DNA of 64,000 bases from Acidimicrobiales bacterium (GCA_009843525.1 VYDH01000031.1:1-64000); one strand, 5' to 3'; numbered from the stretch's first letter, positions 53,858 through 63,699 are shown. Numbers and translations are program-made. Notes: generated from the letters alone by a model not told the origin.

Positions 53858-56005
53858 GTGCACTGGCCGACGTGGGCCCCTCGCTGGTCGATCATCACGG
53901 CGGCCGCCATCCTGGCCGCGTCCATCGGTGGGACGGCTGTGCTGGCGATCCGGAACTCGGATGACGCTCCCCCTCCGACTGCTCCGACGACGTCAGCCGC
54001 GCCTGCGGCTGCCAGTACGCCAATCGTCATTCCCACGACAGCTCCAGGCACGCCGACCCAAGTGAGCCCCGACACTGTGCACTTGCGGATTGCCGCGCTC
54101 GCAGCGGAGCTGGCGGCCACGCCTGTCGTCGTGCGCACCGACACCGGCGAGCAGACGCTCACGGTGGCCGACCTCGGCATTGCGCTGGAGCGAGACGCCA
54201 CGTTCGGGGCCGTTCGGGAGCTGCGAGCGGGCGATGCCGAAGAAACCGGCGGAAGCGCTGAGTCGTGGGTTGCGTGGTCCACAGACCCCCAGTTCACCGA
54301 GCGCCGGTACCTCGTCGATCGGTCGAGGGCTCGAACCGTGCTGGCCAACGCCACTGACCTCGGTGTCACGGCGACTCCCCCATCAGTGGTCGTCGTCAAT
54401 GACACGCTGGCGGTCGACCTCGGCCTGCCCGGTCAGGTCGTCGACGCAGATGCCATCGTCGACCAAGTGCTCGAGGGCATCGCACGCTCGTTCACCCGCA
54501 TCGAGATCGCCGCAGAGCTGACGCAGAGCGAACCGATCCCGTACACACCCGAATTGCAGCAGGCCGTCAATGCGGCACACCAGAACTACGGGCGAAGCCT
54601 GCTCGTGGCGTACGGCGAAGCAACCCACGACCTCACCATCGAGACAATCGCTGGCTGGCTCCGGCTCGACCCCGGGGCAACACCCCCGGAGATCGCTTTC
54701 GATCATGAGCAGGTCGGGCCGTACCTCGAGGAAGCATTTGCCGCAGCATCGGCACCCTTCACCACCGGCGCGATGGCCGTTGCCAGCGGCGTGCCGACGG
54801 TGGTGGCGAGCGATGGCAGCGTCGCGTGCTGTGCGGACGATGTCGGCGCCCTGATCGAAGAAGCGCTGCTGGCGCGCATCGAAGGACCACTGGCGCTGCC
54901 GTCGCGCCCTGCGGTGAGCCGGGAGGAGCAGGCGCACCTGGAAGCGCTGGGCATCATCGAGCTCGTCGGCACCTTCACCACGAAGCATGCGTGCTGCCAG
55001 GGACGCGTCGAGAACATCCACCGTTTCGCGGAGCTGATGCGCGGCGCGATGGTCGAGCCCGGCCAGAGCCTCTCGCTGAACGGACATGTCGGCCGGCGAA
55101 CCGAAGAAAAGGGCTTCGTGGAGGGCGGGTTCATTGAGAAGGGCGTGCTGGTCGACGACATCGGCGGCGGAGTGTCGCAGTTCGCCACCACCATCTTCAA
55201 TGCGCTGATCCGGGCCGGTATGACTATCGACGAGTACCAGACGCACTCGCTGTACCTGAGCCGTTACCCGTTCGGCTTGGATCCCACCATTTCGTACCCG
55301 AAGCCCGATCTGACGTTCACCAATCCCACGCCGTACGGCCTGCTCATCTGGCCGACATACACCGACACGTCGATAACCGTCGAGCTGTACTCCACGCGCA
55401 ATGTTCAGGTGACCATTGGCGAGCCCGAGGAGGAAATGCAGGAATTCTGCCGACGGGTCCGCACAGAGCGGACACGGGTGTTCTCGGATGGCACCGTCGA
55501 CACGGACACATTCCATGCCCGCTACCGGCCCGAAGAAGGGCGCGACTGCGACGGTGCGCGTTCGGTGCCGCGGCAGTGCATGGATCCGCTGCTGGCACCC
55601 TCGGATGCACCGGGCGACGGACCGGCGGCCGACGGCGAGGCGCTGGAGGATGCTTCCGGCACTGCCGATGCCGAAGGGGCTGAGCCAGAGCTGGTCGAAG
55701 ACGGCAGCGAGCGTGCAGACGGGTCGATCGTGGAGTGCCCGCCGCTCGAATGCGTTGAACAGCCCGGCGAGCGCGACTCGGAACTGCCGCGCTATCCCGA
55801 CGATCCCTGTCTCGGTGTCGATCTGAGCACGCTGAGAGCCGACGAAGGGACGGAATCCGGCGAAGGCGACGCAGCCCAGGGCGAGGGCGGCTCGACCGAG
55901 CCTGACGACACCGGCAGCACCGGCGAGGAAGGTCACGACGCCGAGGGCGGGCAGTCCGCCACGGATGGTGGGGTCACCGAAACCGGCGAGCCCGAGAGGT
56001 CATGA
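53858..56005 (+). CDS. VanW-family cell-wall protein with acidic tail
   Basis: Secreted or membrane-anchored protein of the VanW family, 715 residues from a GTG. Residues 12-30 are a membrane segment (IITAAAILAASIGGTAVLAI), then a Thr/Pro/Ala linker. Two peptidoglycan-binding-like regions lie at about 70-170 and 200-330. The VanW domain lies at about 360-530, with HACCQGRVENIHRFAELMRG, EPGQSLSLNGHVGRR, GGGVSQFATTIFNALIRAG and YPFGLDPTISYPKPDL. From about 560 on the chain is Glu/Asp/Gly-rich and low complexity. A four-cysteine set (PLECVEQ and DPCLG nearby) may form disulfides. The biochemical function of VanW is not known. It abuts the reductase gene. Confidence 0.88.
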   Translation: MHWPTWAPRWSIITAAAILAASIGGTAVLAIRNSDDAPPPTAPTTSAAPAAASTPIVIPTTAPGTPTQVSPDTVHLRIAALAAELAATPVVVRTDTGEQTLTVADLGIALERDATFGAVRELRAGDAEETGGSAESWVAWSTDPQFTERRYLVDRSRARTVLANATDLGVTATPPSVVVVNDTLAVDLGLPGQVVDADAIVDQVLEGIARSFTRIEIAAELTQSEPIPYTPELQQAVNAAHQNYGRSLLVAYGEATHDLTIETIAGWLRLDPGATPPEIAFDHEQVGPYLEEAFAAASAPFTTGAMAVASGVPTVVASDGSVACCADDVGALIEEALLARIEGPLALPSRPAVSREEQAHLEALGIIELVGTFTTKHACCQGRVENIHRFAELMRGAMVEPGQSLSLNGHVGRRTEEKGFVEGGFIEKGVLVDDIGGGVSQFATTIFNALIRAGMTIDEYQTHSLYLSRYPFGLDPTISYPKPDLTFTNPTPYGLLIWPTYTDTSITVELYSTRNVQVTIGEPEEEMQEFCRRVRTERTRVFSDGTVDTDTFHARYRPEEGRDCDGARSVPRQCMDPLLAPSDAPGDGPAADGEALEDASGTADAEGAEPELVEDGSERADGSIVECPPLECVEQPGERDSELPRYPDDPCLGVDLSTLRADEGTESGEGDAAQGEGGSTEPDDTGSTGEEGHDAEGGQSATDGGVTETGEPERS

Positions 56006-56009
56006 GCGG

Positions 56010-57278
56010 ATGACCATCGTCGATGTCTTGATCGTCGGTGCCGGTCCGGCGGGTGCATCCGCAGCCGTGTGGGCACGGCGCGCGGGACTCGGAGTCATGC
56101 TCGTCGACCGGGCGGCGCCAGGACGCGACAAGTGCTGCGGCGACGGCCTCACAGCGCTCGCGCTGCGCGAGCTCGAATCACTCGGCCTGCAGCCGGAGCG
56201 GATGAACTCGTGGATGCCGGTGGCATCTGCGTGCGTGCGCACGCCGCGCGGGCGCGTTATGAGGCTGCCCCTCCCCGACGGGCGCGGGCAGTTTGCGAGC
56301 GTGTGCCGGCGCACCGAGCTGGATGCGGAGCTCGTTGACCTTGCGGCGGCAGCGCAGGCTGACGTGCGTCTCGGCATCGCATTCGACGGCTTCGAAGACT
56401 CCGGTGAGCGGGCGAGCTCGGCGTCCGTCCGGCTCAGCGACGGCAGCGTCGTGCAAGCCCGCTTCGTGGTGGCTGCTGACGGCGTGTATTCCGCCGTGCG
56501 CAAAGCGCTCGGCATCGGCCCAGATCGCTACCGGGGCGATTGGCATGCGTTTCGCGGCTATCTGCACGCAAGCGGCCCCGCTGCGCGCGACATGTGGGTC
56601 TGGTTCGAGCCCGACCTGCTGCCGGGTTACGCCTGGTCGTTCCCGTTGGGTGATGGGCGAGTCAATGTCGGCTTCGGGGTGCCCCGAAACCGCCGCGGCC
56701 ACAACGCTGCTGGCGGTGCGGGCACCCTCGCGGGCAGCGAGATTGCCACCATCTGGGCGGGCCTCACCGAGCGCCAGCACATCGCGAGTGTGCTCGGCCC
56801 TCACCAAACCGACGGCCCGACACGGGCGTGGCCGATACCGGCACGGCTGGGAGAGGTGGAGCTGGCGCAAGGTCGCACACTGCTGTGCGGCGACGCCGCT
56901 GCGGCCGCCGATCCGCTCACCGGCGAGGGAATCGGCCAGGCCCTGCAAATGGGGCGCATGGCGGCAGCCGCGATTGCGCGCGGCGGCCCACCGCACAGCG
57001 TGGCGGCTCGCTACGTGCGCGAGGCACGAGCCGAGTTCACGCTGGATCACCGGCTGGCGCGCGGGCTCAGCCGCGTCCTGGCGCACGAACGTCTGGCCGA
57101 ACTCTCGCTTCGAGCCGTCGACTGGTCCGGATGGACCCGCCGGCAATTCGCCCGCTGGATGTTCGAGGACTACCCGCGAGCCGCCGTCGCGACACCGCGT
57201 CGCTGGCATCGGGGCATGGCGACAGCACAAGGCGCGTACGACCCGGTTGCGGTCAGTGCCATAAGTTCGCCAAGCTAA
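56010..57278 (+). CDS. Geranylgeranyl-reductase-family FAD oxidoreductase
   Basis: FAD-dependent reductase, 422 residues from the ATG at 56010. It has the dinucleotide fold VLIVGAGPAGASAAVWARRAG, CCGDGLTALALREL after the first strand, ADGVYSAVRKALG, and GDAAAAADPLTGEGIGQAL for FAD binding. Family members reduce isoprenoid double bonds, as in menaquinone or phytol chains, or act as monooxygenases. Which applies cannot be told here. Only four bases separate it from the VanW stop, and coaA follows within five bases, so the three are probably one operon. Confidence 0.88.
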   Translation: MTIVDVLIVGAGPAGASAAVWARRAGLGVMLVDRAAPGRDKCCGDGLTALALRELESLGLQPERMNSWMPVASACVRTPRGRVMRLPLPDGRGQFASVCRRTELDAELVDLAAAAQADVRLGIAFDGFEDSGERASSASVRLSDGSVVQARFVVAADGVYSAVRKALGIGPDRYRGDWHAFRGYLHASGPAARDMWVWFEPDLLPGYAWSFPLGDGRVNVGFGVPRNRRGHNAAGGAGTLAGSEIATIWAGLTERQHIASVLGPHQTDGPTRAWPIPARLGEVELAQGRTLLCGDAAAAADPLTGEGIGQALQMGRMAAAAIARGGPPHSVAARYVREARAEFTLDHRLARGLSRVLAHERLAELSLRAVDWSGWTRRQFARWMFEDYPRAAVATPRRWHRGMATAQGAYDPVAVSAISSPS

Positions 57279-57282
57279 GCGG

Positions 57283-58242
57283 GTGACGGACGCCACCACC
57301 TTCGACAGAAGGCTCGAGCCGGGCATCGACGATCGGCATTGCAGGTTCACCCGCGAGCAGTGGGCGAAGCTGCGAGACGCCACGCCGTTGTCGTTGACGG
57401 AGGCCGAGCTCGAGGCGCTGGCGGGTCTCGTGGAGCCTGTGACGCTCGACATGGTGCGCGACATCTACCTGCCCCTGTCGCGCCTGTTGAACCTGCGTGT
57501 GGCGGCCAAACGCCAACTGCGCGCCGCCACCGAGGGCTTCTTCGGCAGGGTGCTGCCGCCGCGCCCGTACCTGATCGGCATCGGCGGAAGCGTCTCGGCC
57601 GGCAAGAGCACCACGGCACGCATTCTGCGAGCTGTCTTGGCCTCGTGGCCGGATCACCCGGAGGTGGATCTGGTGACGACGGACGGGTTCCTGCTGCCGA
57701 ATGCCGAGCTCACCGCGCGCGGCATCCTCGGGCGCAAGGGCTTTCCCGAGTCGTACCGCCGCGGCGACCTGCGCGATTTCCTCCAGCGGATCTCGAGCGG
57801 CGAGCCCGACGTGGCCGCGCCGCTCTACTCGCACAGCCTGTACGACGTGACCGACGAGGTGCAGCTCATCAACCAGCCCGACGTCCTCATCGTCGAGGGT
57901 CTGAACGTGCTGCAGACCGGGCCGCCGTCGAGCACGCCCTTCGTGTCGGACTTCTTCGACTTCACGATTTACGTCGACGCCGAAGCTGAAGATCTTGAGG
58001 AGTGGTACGTCGAGCGCTTCCAGCAACTGCGCAAGACGGTGTTCCGCGAGCAGACCGCCTATTTCGCTCAGTTCGCCGATCTGCCGCCTTCAGCGGCCGA
58101 CGCGGTCGCACGCACGATCTGGCGCTCGATCAACCTCGTCAATCTGCAGGAGAACATCCTGCCGACACGGGCTCGAGCCGACCTAGTGCTCGCAAAGGGG
58201 CACGATCACGTCGTTGACCACGTCGAGCTCCGGTATCACTAG
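57283..58242 (+). CDS. coaA: Type I pantothenate kinase
   Basis: First enzyme of coenzyme A synthesis: phosphorylates pantothenate with ATP and is feedback-inhibited by CoA in the classical family. The 319-residue product begins at the GTG at 57283. It has P-loop GIGGSVSAGKSTTARIL (about 93-109), VDLVTTDGFLLPNAEL, GFPESYRRGDLRDF and LIVEGLNVLQTG, all typical of CoaA rather than type III CoaX. Length is normal. Confidence 0.96.
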   Translation: MTDATTFDRRLEPGIDDRHCRFTREQWAKLRDATPLSLTEAELEALAGLVEPVTLDMVRDIYLPLSRLLNLRVAAKRQLRAATEGFFGRVLPPRPYLIGIGGSVSAGKSTTARILRAVLASWPDHPEVDLVTTDGFLLPNAELTARGILGRKGFPESYRRGDLRDFLQRISSGEPDVAAPLYSHSLYDVTDEVQLINQPDVLIVEGLNVLQTGPPSSTPFVSDFFDFTIYVDAEAEDLEEWYVERFQQLRKTVFREQTAYFAQFADLPPSAADAVARTIWRSINLVNLQENILPTRARADLVLAKGHDHVVDHVELRYH

Positions 58243-58262
58243 GCACCGCACGCCCTCGACTT

Positions 58263-58748
58263 ATGGCGAATTCCGCTGCGAATGATCCGCCGGCTGCGGG
58301 CCGGATGCCGGGCTGCACGTTCTGTTCGATCGTGGCAGGTGACATCCCGGCACTGCGTATCTACGAAGACGATCACGCCGTGGCTTTCATGGATCGACTG
58401 CCCATGACCGTCGGTCACTGTCTGGTCATTCCCCGCAGGCACGTGACCGACATCTGGGAACTCACCGATGACGATGCGGCACACGTGATGCAGGCGGCGC
58501 GCCGGGTGGCAAGCCTGGTGCGCGAGCGGCTCAAGCCGGCAGGCGTGAACTTGCTCAACAACAACGGCGCCGCCGCAGACCAGACGCAGTTTCACTTCCA
58601 CATCCACGTGATCCCGCGCTACGGGCGGGACCGGCTGCTGCACCCCTGGGAACGGATCTTCGCGCCCGCAGGCGAGATCGAATCGGCGTACCGGTTGCTC
58701 AGCGCGCCCAGCTCGCAGGCCCCGGCGGCTGCCACCCCGAACAACTAG
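58263..58748 (+). CDS. HIT-family hydrolase
   Basis: Histidine-triad nucleotide hydrolase, 161 residues. It has [20 protein letters not shown], the signature HLVIP-like [12 protein letters not shown] and the HIT loop [12 protein letters not shown] with catalytic histidines. Bacterial relatives act on AMP-lysine or dinucleotide substrates. The N-terminal leader of 15 residues is polar. It sits between coaA (20 bases) and an enoyl-CoA hydratase gene (11 bases). Confidence 0.92.
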   Translation: MANSAANDPPAAGRMPGCTFCSIVAGDIPALRIYEDDHAVAFMDRLPMTVGHCLVIPRRHVTDIWELTDDDAAHVMQAARRVASLVRERLKPAGVNLLNNNGAAADQTQFHFHIHVIPRYGRDRLLHPWERIFAPAGEIESAYRLLSAPSSQAPAAATPNN

Positions 58749-58759
58749 CTTCGGGCGCC

Positions 58760-59557
58760 ATGAACGACCGCTACGCCCCCTTCTCCGCGCTCCAGATCAC
58801 CGGTCCCGACGACGACGGCGTGCTCGAGATCGTGATCGACACGCCAGGTCGGCTGAATTCGGTGGACGCGCCGAAGCACCTGGCGCTGGCCGACGTCTGG
58901 CGGGCAGTCGACGAAGACCCCGACACCCGGGTGGCCGTCATCCGGGGCGCCAACGGCACGTTCTCCGCCGGCGGCGACCTCGACATGATCCAGGAGATCA
59001 TGGACGACTTCGAGACGCGCCAGCGGGCGCTGCGCGAGGCGCGAGACATCGTCTACAACATGATCAACTGCTCCAAGGTCATCGTGTCGGCGATCGAGGG
59101 TGTTGCCGTCGGGGCCGGTTTGGCGGCGGCGCTGATGGCCGACATCTCCATCGCCGGGCGCAGCGCGCGGATCGTGGATGGGCACACCAAGCTCGGCGTG
59201 GCCGCCGGCGATCACGCGGCGATCGTGTGGCCGATCCTGTGCGGCATGGCCAAGTCGAAGTACTACCTGCTGACCTGCGACACGATCACGGGCGAAGAGG
59301 CCGACGACATGGGCCTCGTCAGCAAGGTTGTCGACGACGATGCCGTGCTCGACGAGGCATTCGCCGTCGCCCGCAGGCTGGCGGGAGGCAGCCAGAGCGC
59401 CATCCGCTGGACGAAGTACAGCCTCAACAACTGGATGCGGATGGCAGGGCCCATCTTCGACACCTCTGCTGCCTTGGAGATGCTGGGCTTCACGGGCGCT
59501 GATGTGCGCGAGGGCCACGCCGCCATCGTCGAGAAGCGCCGTCCGAATTTCGCCTGA
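58760..59557 (+). CDS. Enoyl-CoA hydratase/isomerase
   Basis: Crotonase-family enzyme, 265 residues. The oxyanion loop is [16 protein letters not shown] and the central helix [19 protein letters not shown]. The second catalytic region is [19 protein letters not shown]. Here Asp-His replaces the usual Glu at the second position, a variant seen in some actinobacterial crotonases, so the reaction may be isomerisation or another crotonase chemistry. GGC... upstream gives no strong ribosome site; the ATG follows the HIT stop by 11 bases. Confidence 0.88.
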   Translation: MNDRYAPFSALQITGPDDDGVLEIVIDTPGRLNSVDAPKHLALADVWRAVDEDPDTRVAVIRGANGTFSAGGDLDMIQEIMDDFETRQRALREARDIVYNMINCSKVIVSAIEGVAVGAGLAAALMADISIAGRSARIVDGHTKLGVAAGDHAAIVWPILCGMAKSKYYLLTCDTITGEEADDMGLVSKVVDDDAVLDEAFAVARRLAGGSQSAIRWTKYSLNNWMRMAGPIFDTSAALEMLGFTGADVREGHAAIVEKRRPNFA

Positions 59558-59586
59558 CCCGGGCAGAGAATCGAAGAGACGAAGAC

Positions 59587-60834
59587 ATGACGAAGCTGGA
59601 TCCCCCCGACGAAGACCATCTCACCGCTCATGAGCGGGCTGCGCCGATGGCTGCCCAGAACTCGGGCCCGCTCCAAGGTGTTCGCATCATCGACTGCACC
59701 CATGCGCTGGCAGGCCCGTGGTCGACGATGATGCTTGCCGACCTCGGCGCCGATGTGATCAAGGTGGAGCCGCCGCGGGGCGAGCTGGCCCGCAAGATGC
59801 CGCCGTTCACCCGCGAGGACACCGAACGGAACTTCGGCGCCGGGTTCGCCAACTACAACCGCAACAAGCGAGGCGTGGCTCTCGACCTCACCGACGATGA
59901 CCAGCGGGAACAGTTCCTGCAACTCGTCGACACAGCGGATGCACTCGTCGAGAACATGCGCGCGGGCGTGATGGATGCGCTCGGAGTGGGCTGGGAGGTG
60001 CTCCACGAGCGCAATCCCCGGCTCGTGTACGGCGCCATCCGGGGCTTCGGCGACCCCCGCTCAGGCGAGAGCCCCTATGTCGACTGGCCGGCGTACGACG
60101 TCGTGGCCCAGGCGATGTCGGGCATGGTCTCGGCCACCGGCAGCGGTCCCGACGACCGGCACGTCGTGGGTCCCTACATCGGCGACACCTACCCCGGCAC
60201 GATCGGCGCCATGGGAGTGCTGGCAGCGCTGTTCCATGCGCAGCGGACCGGCGAGGGACAGTTCGTGGATGTCTCGATGGTGGATGCCGTGATGGCGCTC
60301 AGCGAAGTCGGCGTCACCCGCTACAGCGTGATGGGCCAGCCCGATACGCCCCCCAGCGGCAACAAGAACCAGTACATCGTGCCGTTCGACATCTTCGACA
60401 CCATCGACGGGGCCATCGCCATCGGCGCCCCCACCGACAACCACTGGCGCGAGCTGGCGGTTGCGATGGGCCGACCCGAGTGGGCCACCGCAGAAGAGAC
60501 CCGCACCTTGCGAGCGCGCTACCACCATCGCGACGAGATCATCACGGCACTGACCGAGTGGGCCGCAACTCTCACCAATGCGGAGGTCATCGCGGCGATC
60601 GGCGGCAAGGTGCCGTGCGGCCCGGTCAACCACCCCGGCGACCTGTTCAGCGATCCCCATGTCGCGGCCCGCGACATGCTGGTGGCGGTCGAGCAACCGG
60701 TGGGCCGGCCCATCGTCCAGATCGCGCCGCCGATTCGCATGAGCGCCACGCCGCCGGGCATCTACCGCCGCGCTCCCAAGCTCGGCGAGCACAATGACGA
60801 AGTGCTCGGTGAGCTCGGCGACGACGCTGACTGA
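59587..60834 (+). CDS. CaiB/BaiF (type III) CoA-transferase
   Basis: A 415-residue CoA-transferase. Family marks are PLQGVRIIDCTHALAGPWST, MLADLGADVIKVEPPRGE, NRNKRGVALDLTDDD, LVYGAIRGFGDPRSGES and GEGQFVDVSMVDAVM with the catalytic Asp. It fits the frc-like branch that moves CoA between carboxylic acids. The N-terminal 25 residues are a polar leader. It follows the hydratase gene by 29 bases and is the second family member in the window. Confidence 0.92.
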   Translation: MTKLDPPDEDHLTAHERAAPMAAQNSGPLQGVRIIDCTHALAGPWSTMMLADLGADVIKVEPPRGELARKMPPFTREDTERNFGAGFANYNRNKRGVALDLTDDDQREQFLQLVDTADALVENMRAGVMDALGVGWEVLHERNPRLVYGAIRGFGDPRSGESPYVDWPAYDVVAQAMSGMVSATGSGPDDRHVVGPYIGDTYPGTIGAMGVLAALFHAQRTGEGQFVDVSMVDAVMALSEVGVTRYSVMGQPDTPPSGNKNQYIVPFDIFDTIDGAIAIGAPTDNHWRELAVAMGRPEWATAEETRTLRARYHHRDEIITALTEWAATLTNAEVIAAIGGKVPCGPVNHPGDLFSDPHVAARDMLVAVEQPVGRPIVQIAPPIRMSATPPGIYRRAPKLGEHNDEVLGELGDDAD

Positions 60835-60889
60835 TCGCGTCCGCCGGCGAGGCGACACGATCACAGAGCACCCCTGACCCACGGGTAGC

Positions 60890-61900
60890 GTGACGACGAT
60901 GGGCAGGCGCAAGCGTCGAGTGCCAGCATCGCGCACGAGGCCTTCTGGCTTCGAGCCAGTGGTCGCCGGCATGGTCTCGCCCCGGCGAGCCGTGCCCGCG
61001 CACATCGAACTGCCCCCGTACGCGCTCAGCGGCAAGTCCTCACCGGCCCCGAGCGGCGTGGAACCCTCCGACGGCGCCACGATCGACGCCATGCGGTCGG
61101 CAGGCTCGGCGGCACGGCGCGTGCTGAGGGCCGTGGCAGCCGAGATCGCACCGGGCGTCACCAGCGATCATCTCGACGAGGTCTGCCACGAGACATGCAT
61201 TGCCGAAAGCGGCTACCCGAGCCCGCTCAACTACAACGGCTTCCCGAAGTCGCTGTGCACCTCGGCCAACGAGATCATCTGCCACGGCATCCCCGATGAC
61301 CGGCGGCTGCGCGACGGCGACATCGTGAACTGCGATGTGACGATCTTCGTCGGCGGCGTGCACGGCGACCACTCCGAGACGTTCTTGGTGGGCGATGTTG
61401 ACGAGGCCTCGCGGCGGCTCGTCGAGGTCACCCGCGAATCCATGTATCACGGCATAGCTGCGGTACGGCCGGGAGCCCAGGTGTGCGACATCGGGCGCGC
61501 CATCCAGGCGCGGGCAGAGTCCGAGGGCTACGGCGTCGTGCGCGAGTTCGTCGGCCATGGCATCGGGCAGATCTTCCACCGGCTGCCCAACATCCCGCAC
61601 TACTTCGACCCCTCTGCGCGGACCGAGCTGGTCGAGGGCATGACCTTCACGGTGGAGCCCATGATCACGGCAGGCACGCCACGCGCGCAGCTGTGGCCTG
61701 ACGGCTGGACTGCCATGACGGCCGATCGCAGCCGCACCGCGCAGTTCGAGCACACGGTGCTGGTCACCGCTGACGGCGCCGAACTGCTGACCGTGACCGA
61801 CGACGAGCCACAGCCGTTTCTCTCCGCCAGCGCCGCTAGCCGACTCAACCCCGACAACTGGCCCCGGCAGCTCCCCACGGCGGCCGTGAGAACCGGCTGA
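60890..61900 (+). CDS. map: Methionine aminopeptidase
   Basis: Removes the initiator methionine from nascent proteins. The 336-residue product from the GTG at 60890 (or ATG at 60899) has an N-terminal extension of about 70 residues before the pita-bread fold, with a PPYALSG-type SH3-binding-like motif known in actinobacterial type Ic enzymes. All five metal ligands are seen: Asp in VNCDVTIFVGG, Asp in GDHSETFLVG, His in VGHGIGQIFH, Glu in TVEPMI and Glu in FEHTVLVT. A late insert, LWPDGWTAMTADRSRTAQ, is normal. Confidence 0.95.
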   Translation: MTTMGRRKRRVPASRTRPSGFEPVVAGMVSPRRAVPAHIELPPYALSGKSSPAPSGVEPSDGATIDAMRSAGSAARRVLRAVAAEIAPGVTSDHLDEVCHETCIAESGYPSPLNYNGFPKSLCTSANEIICHGIPDDRRLRDGDIVNCDVTIFVGGVHGDHSETFLVGDVDEASRRLVEVTRESMYHGIAAVRPGAQVCDIGRAIQARAESEGYGVVREFVGHGIGQIFHRLPNIPHYFDPSARTELVEGMTFTVEPMITAGTPRAQLWPDGWTAMTADRSRTAQFEHTVLVTADGAELLTVTDDEPQPFLSASAASRLNPDNWPRQLPTAAVRTG

Positions 61901-61903
61901 GCC

Positions 61904-62263
61904 ATGCCTCGACCGCCTGCCGCTGGTGCCGCATGCGCCGGCCGGCTCGCCGCGGCCCTGGTGGCCGTGGTTGCGATCGGCGGCGCCTGTGCCTCCGAGC
62001 CGGAAGCAGAGCCGATCCCGACGACCCTTCCCGTGCTCACGACGCTGCGCCCGCAGCTCACCACGACCACCATCGCCGCGCCGCCTCCGCAGCGCCGCAT
62101 CTACGTGGTGCAGCCGGGAGACACGCTCAGCAAGATCGCCAACGGATTCGGCGTCTCCGTCCAGGCGCTCATGGAAGAGAACGGCAAGGAGGACACGCTG
62201 CTGCGCATCGGGGAGCAGCTGGTCATCCCGCCGACCGTCGTCGGCGCCAACAGCTCACAGTGA
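61904..62263 (+). CDS. LysM-domain lipoprotein-like protein
   Basis: A 119-residue exported protein. A hydrophobic signal segment ends in AIGGACAS, a lipobox-like site, followed by a Thr/Pro linker. One LysM peptidoglycan-binding domain follows: YVVQPGDTLSKIANGFGVSV, then LMEENGKEDTLLRIGEQL and VIPP. It lies three bases after map and its stop overlaps the start of a second LysM gene (GTGA), so the pair is translationally coupled. Confidence 0.85.
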   Translation: MPRPPAAGAACAGRLAAALVAVVAIGGACASEPEAEPIPTTLPVLTTLRPQLTTTTIAAPPPQRRIYVVQPGDTLSKIANGFGVSVQALMEENGKEDTLLRIGEQLVIPPTVVGANSSQ

Positions 62264-62706
62264 CGAAGGTCAGTGGCTGCTCCTGCTCACGACGCCGGCG
62301 AGTGATGACCGTGGCGATCGCTGTTGCGGCTTCGGGCATGGCGATCGGGTGCACGCTGCTGCCGGGCGAGTCCCGAACCGAGGCCTCTGCTACGACGGTT
62401 CCTGCGCCCACGGTGGCACCGGCCACCACGACCGAACCGCCGGTGCTGACCCCGTACACGGTGGTGCGCGGCGACACGCTCATCCAGATCGCCGACCGGT
62501 ACGGCATTCACCTGAACGACTTGGTGCGGGTCAACAACATCGCCGACCCCACCAAGATCTTCGTCGGCCAGATTCTTCTGATCCCGCCGCCGCCCGACCC
62601 CGATGCCGGGCCCGCGCTCACCATCCCTCCCGCCACCGACCCTGTCCTCCCGCCGCTGCTGCCAACCACGACTGCGCCGCCGATCACGCTCGCGGGGACC
62701 GGATGA
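62260..62706 (+). CDS. Second LysM-domain lipoprotein
   Basis: A 148-residue exported protein. Read from the GTG at 62260 it has an Arg-rich n-region (CSRRRR), a hydrophobic segment and lipobox GMAIGC; an ATG at 62305 would give a shorter n-region. A Thr/Ala/Pro linker precedes one LysM domain (YTVVRGDTLIQIADRYGIHL, then LVRVNNIADPTKIFVGQILLIPP). The C-terminus is Pro-rich. It overlaps the previous gene by four bases and the PAP2 gene by four. Confidence 0.83.
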   Translation: MTKVSGCSCSRRRRVMTVAIAVAASGMAIGCTLLPGESRTEASATTVPAPTVAPATTTEPPVLTPYTVVRGDTLIQIADRYGIHLNDLVRVNNIADPTKIFVGQILLIPPPPDPDAGPALTIPPATDPVLPPLLPTTTAPPITLAGTG

Positions 62707-63290
62707 TGTCTGCATCGCCGCTGGGTGACTTTGAGCCGGCCGAGCCGCACGATCCGCTGTCGGCGGCTGCGCAACAGATCGCTCGCTTTGATCGTGCCGT
62801 CGACAGGTGGTGGGAATTCTTGCGAGGCCGCAAGCTGATGGACCGGGTGATGTACGGGGCCTCAGACATCGGCGAGTTCAGCCAGATCTGGCACGTGCTG
62901 GGTGCCGTTCGAGCCTTGGGGCCACGCCGGGAAGCCTCCGACGCACTGCGCTTCAGCGCACTCATGGCGCTCGAGTCGCTGGTCGTGAATCAGGGCGTCA
63001 AGCGGTTGTTCGCGCGGCGCAGGCCCGGCACGGCCGCAGAGAATCCGACCGACCACCGGCTCCGGCAGCCGATCACGTCCAGCTTCCCCTCCGGCCACGC
63101 CTCGGCAGCCTTCTGTGCCGCGGTGGTGCTGTCGCGCGGGTCGCGACTGGGGCCCATCTACCGCCTGGCGGCAGCCATCGTGGCCGTCTCACGCGTCCAC
63201 GTGCGCTTGCATCACGCGAGCGACGTCATTGCGGGCGCCGCCGTCGGCGAGGCAATCGGGCGTCTGGCGTCGCGGCTGATGCGGCGCTGA
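62703..63290 (+). CDS. PAP2-family phosphatase
   Basis: Membrane-type acid phosphatase of the PAP2 superfamily, 195 residues. All three motifs are present: KRLFARRRPG, SFPSGHASAAF and SRVHVRLHHASDV. The N-terminal about 80 residues are mainly polar and helical. Substrates in the family include phosphatidate and undecaprenyl pyrophosphate; the LysM neighbours point to the envelope. ATGA overlap with the second LysM gene suggests one operon map-LysM-LysM-PAP2. Confidence 0.88.
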   Translation: MMSASPLGDFEPAEPHDPLSAAAQQIARFDRAVDRWWEFLRGRKLMDRVMYGASDIGEFSQIWHVLGAVRALGPRREASDALRFSALMALESLVVNQGVKRLFARRRPGTAAENPTDHRLRQPITSSFPSGHASAAFCAAVVLSRGSRLGPIYRLAAAIVAVSRVHVRLHHASDVIAGAAVGEAIGRLASRLMRR

Positions 63291-63299
63291 GCCGGCGCT

Positions 63300-63524
63300 T
63301 CAGGCTCGGGCGACGTCCTGATCGGCCTTGGTGATCGCGGGCAGTTCTGCGGCTTCGTCGCCCCGACGCAGCAGTGTCCGCACGTCGAGCAGCACATCGG
63401 TGACCTCGACCGACGAGACCAGTTCGCGGCTGAAGAAGTCACCCAGCGCACTGTCGATGACTTCGAGTGCGTCGGAGATGATCCGGGGCTCAGCTGTCCG
63501 AGTCGGTTCCGTTGTCTCGGTCAT
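63300..63524 (-). CDS. Small acidic protein, unknown
   Basis: A 74-residue protein from the ATG at 63524, with GGAGGG seven bases upstream. It has a Thr/Glu-rich start and a helical core (IISDALEVIDSALGDFFSRE, then VEVTDVLLDVRTLLRR). There are no cysteines and no membrane segment. The good ribosome site and helical composition favour a real gene, but I do not recognise the family. It faces the PAP2 gene tail to tail. Confidence 0.6.
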   Translation of the reverse strand: MTETTEPTRTAEPRIISDALEVIDSALGDFFSRELVSSVEVTDVLLDVRTLLRRGDEAAELPAITKADQDVARA

Positions 63525-63699
63525 CTCTGTTCCCTCCCCGCTCCCGACGTCTGTGCAGACGGCGTTGCTGGCTGTGAACCTCACCCTATCTCGCACCCGG
63601 CGCCGGCCACCGTCAGTTCACCAACACGTCACATGACTGCCCGCAAACGCGCGCAACGGCACCCCCGAACGGCGCGGTCGGCGGGTACGGTGCGCCGCC

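Noticed and set aside
54383-55936. Long minus-strand frame opposite the VanW gene
   Set aside because: The VanW domain is unmistakable on the plus strand, and the opposite frame shows no motif.
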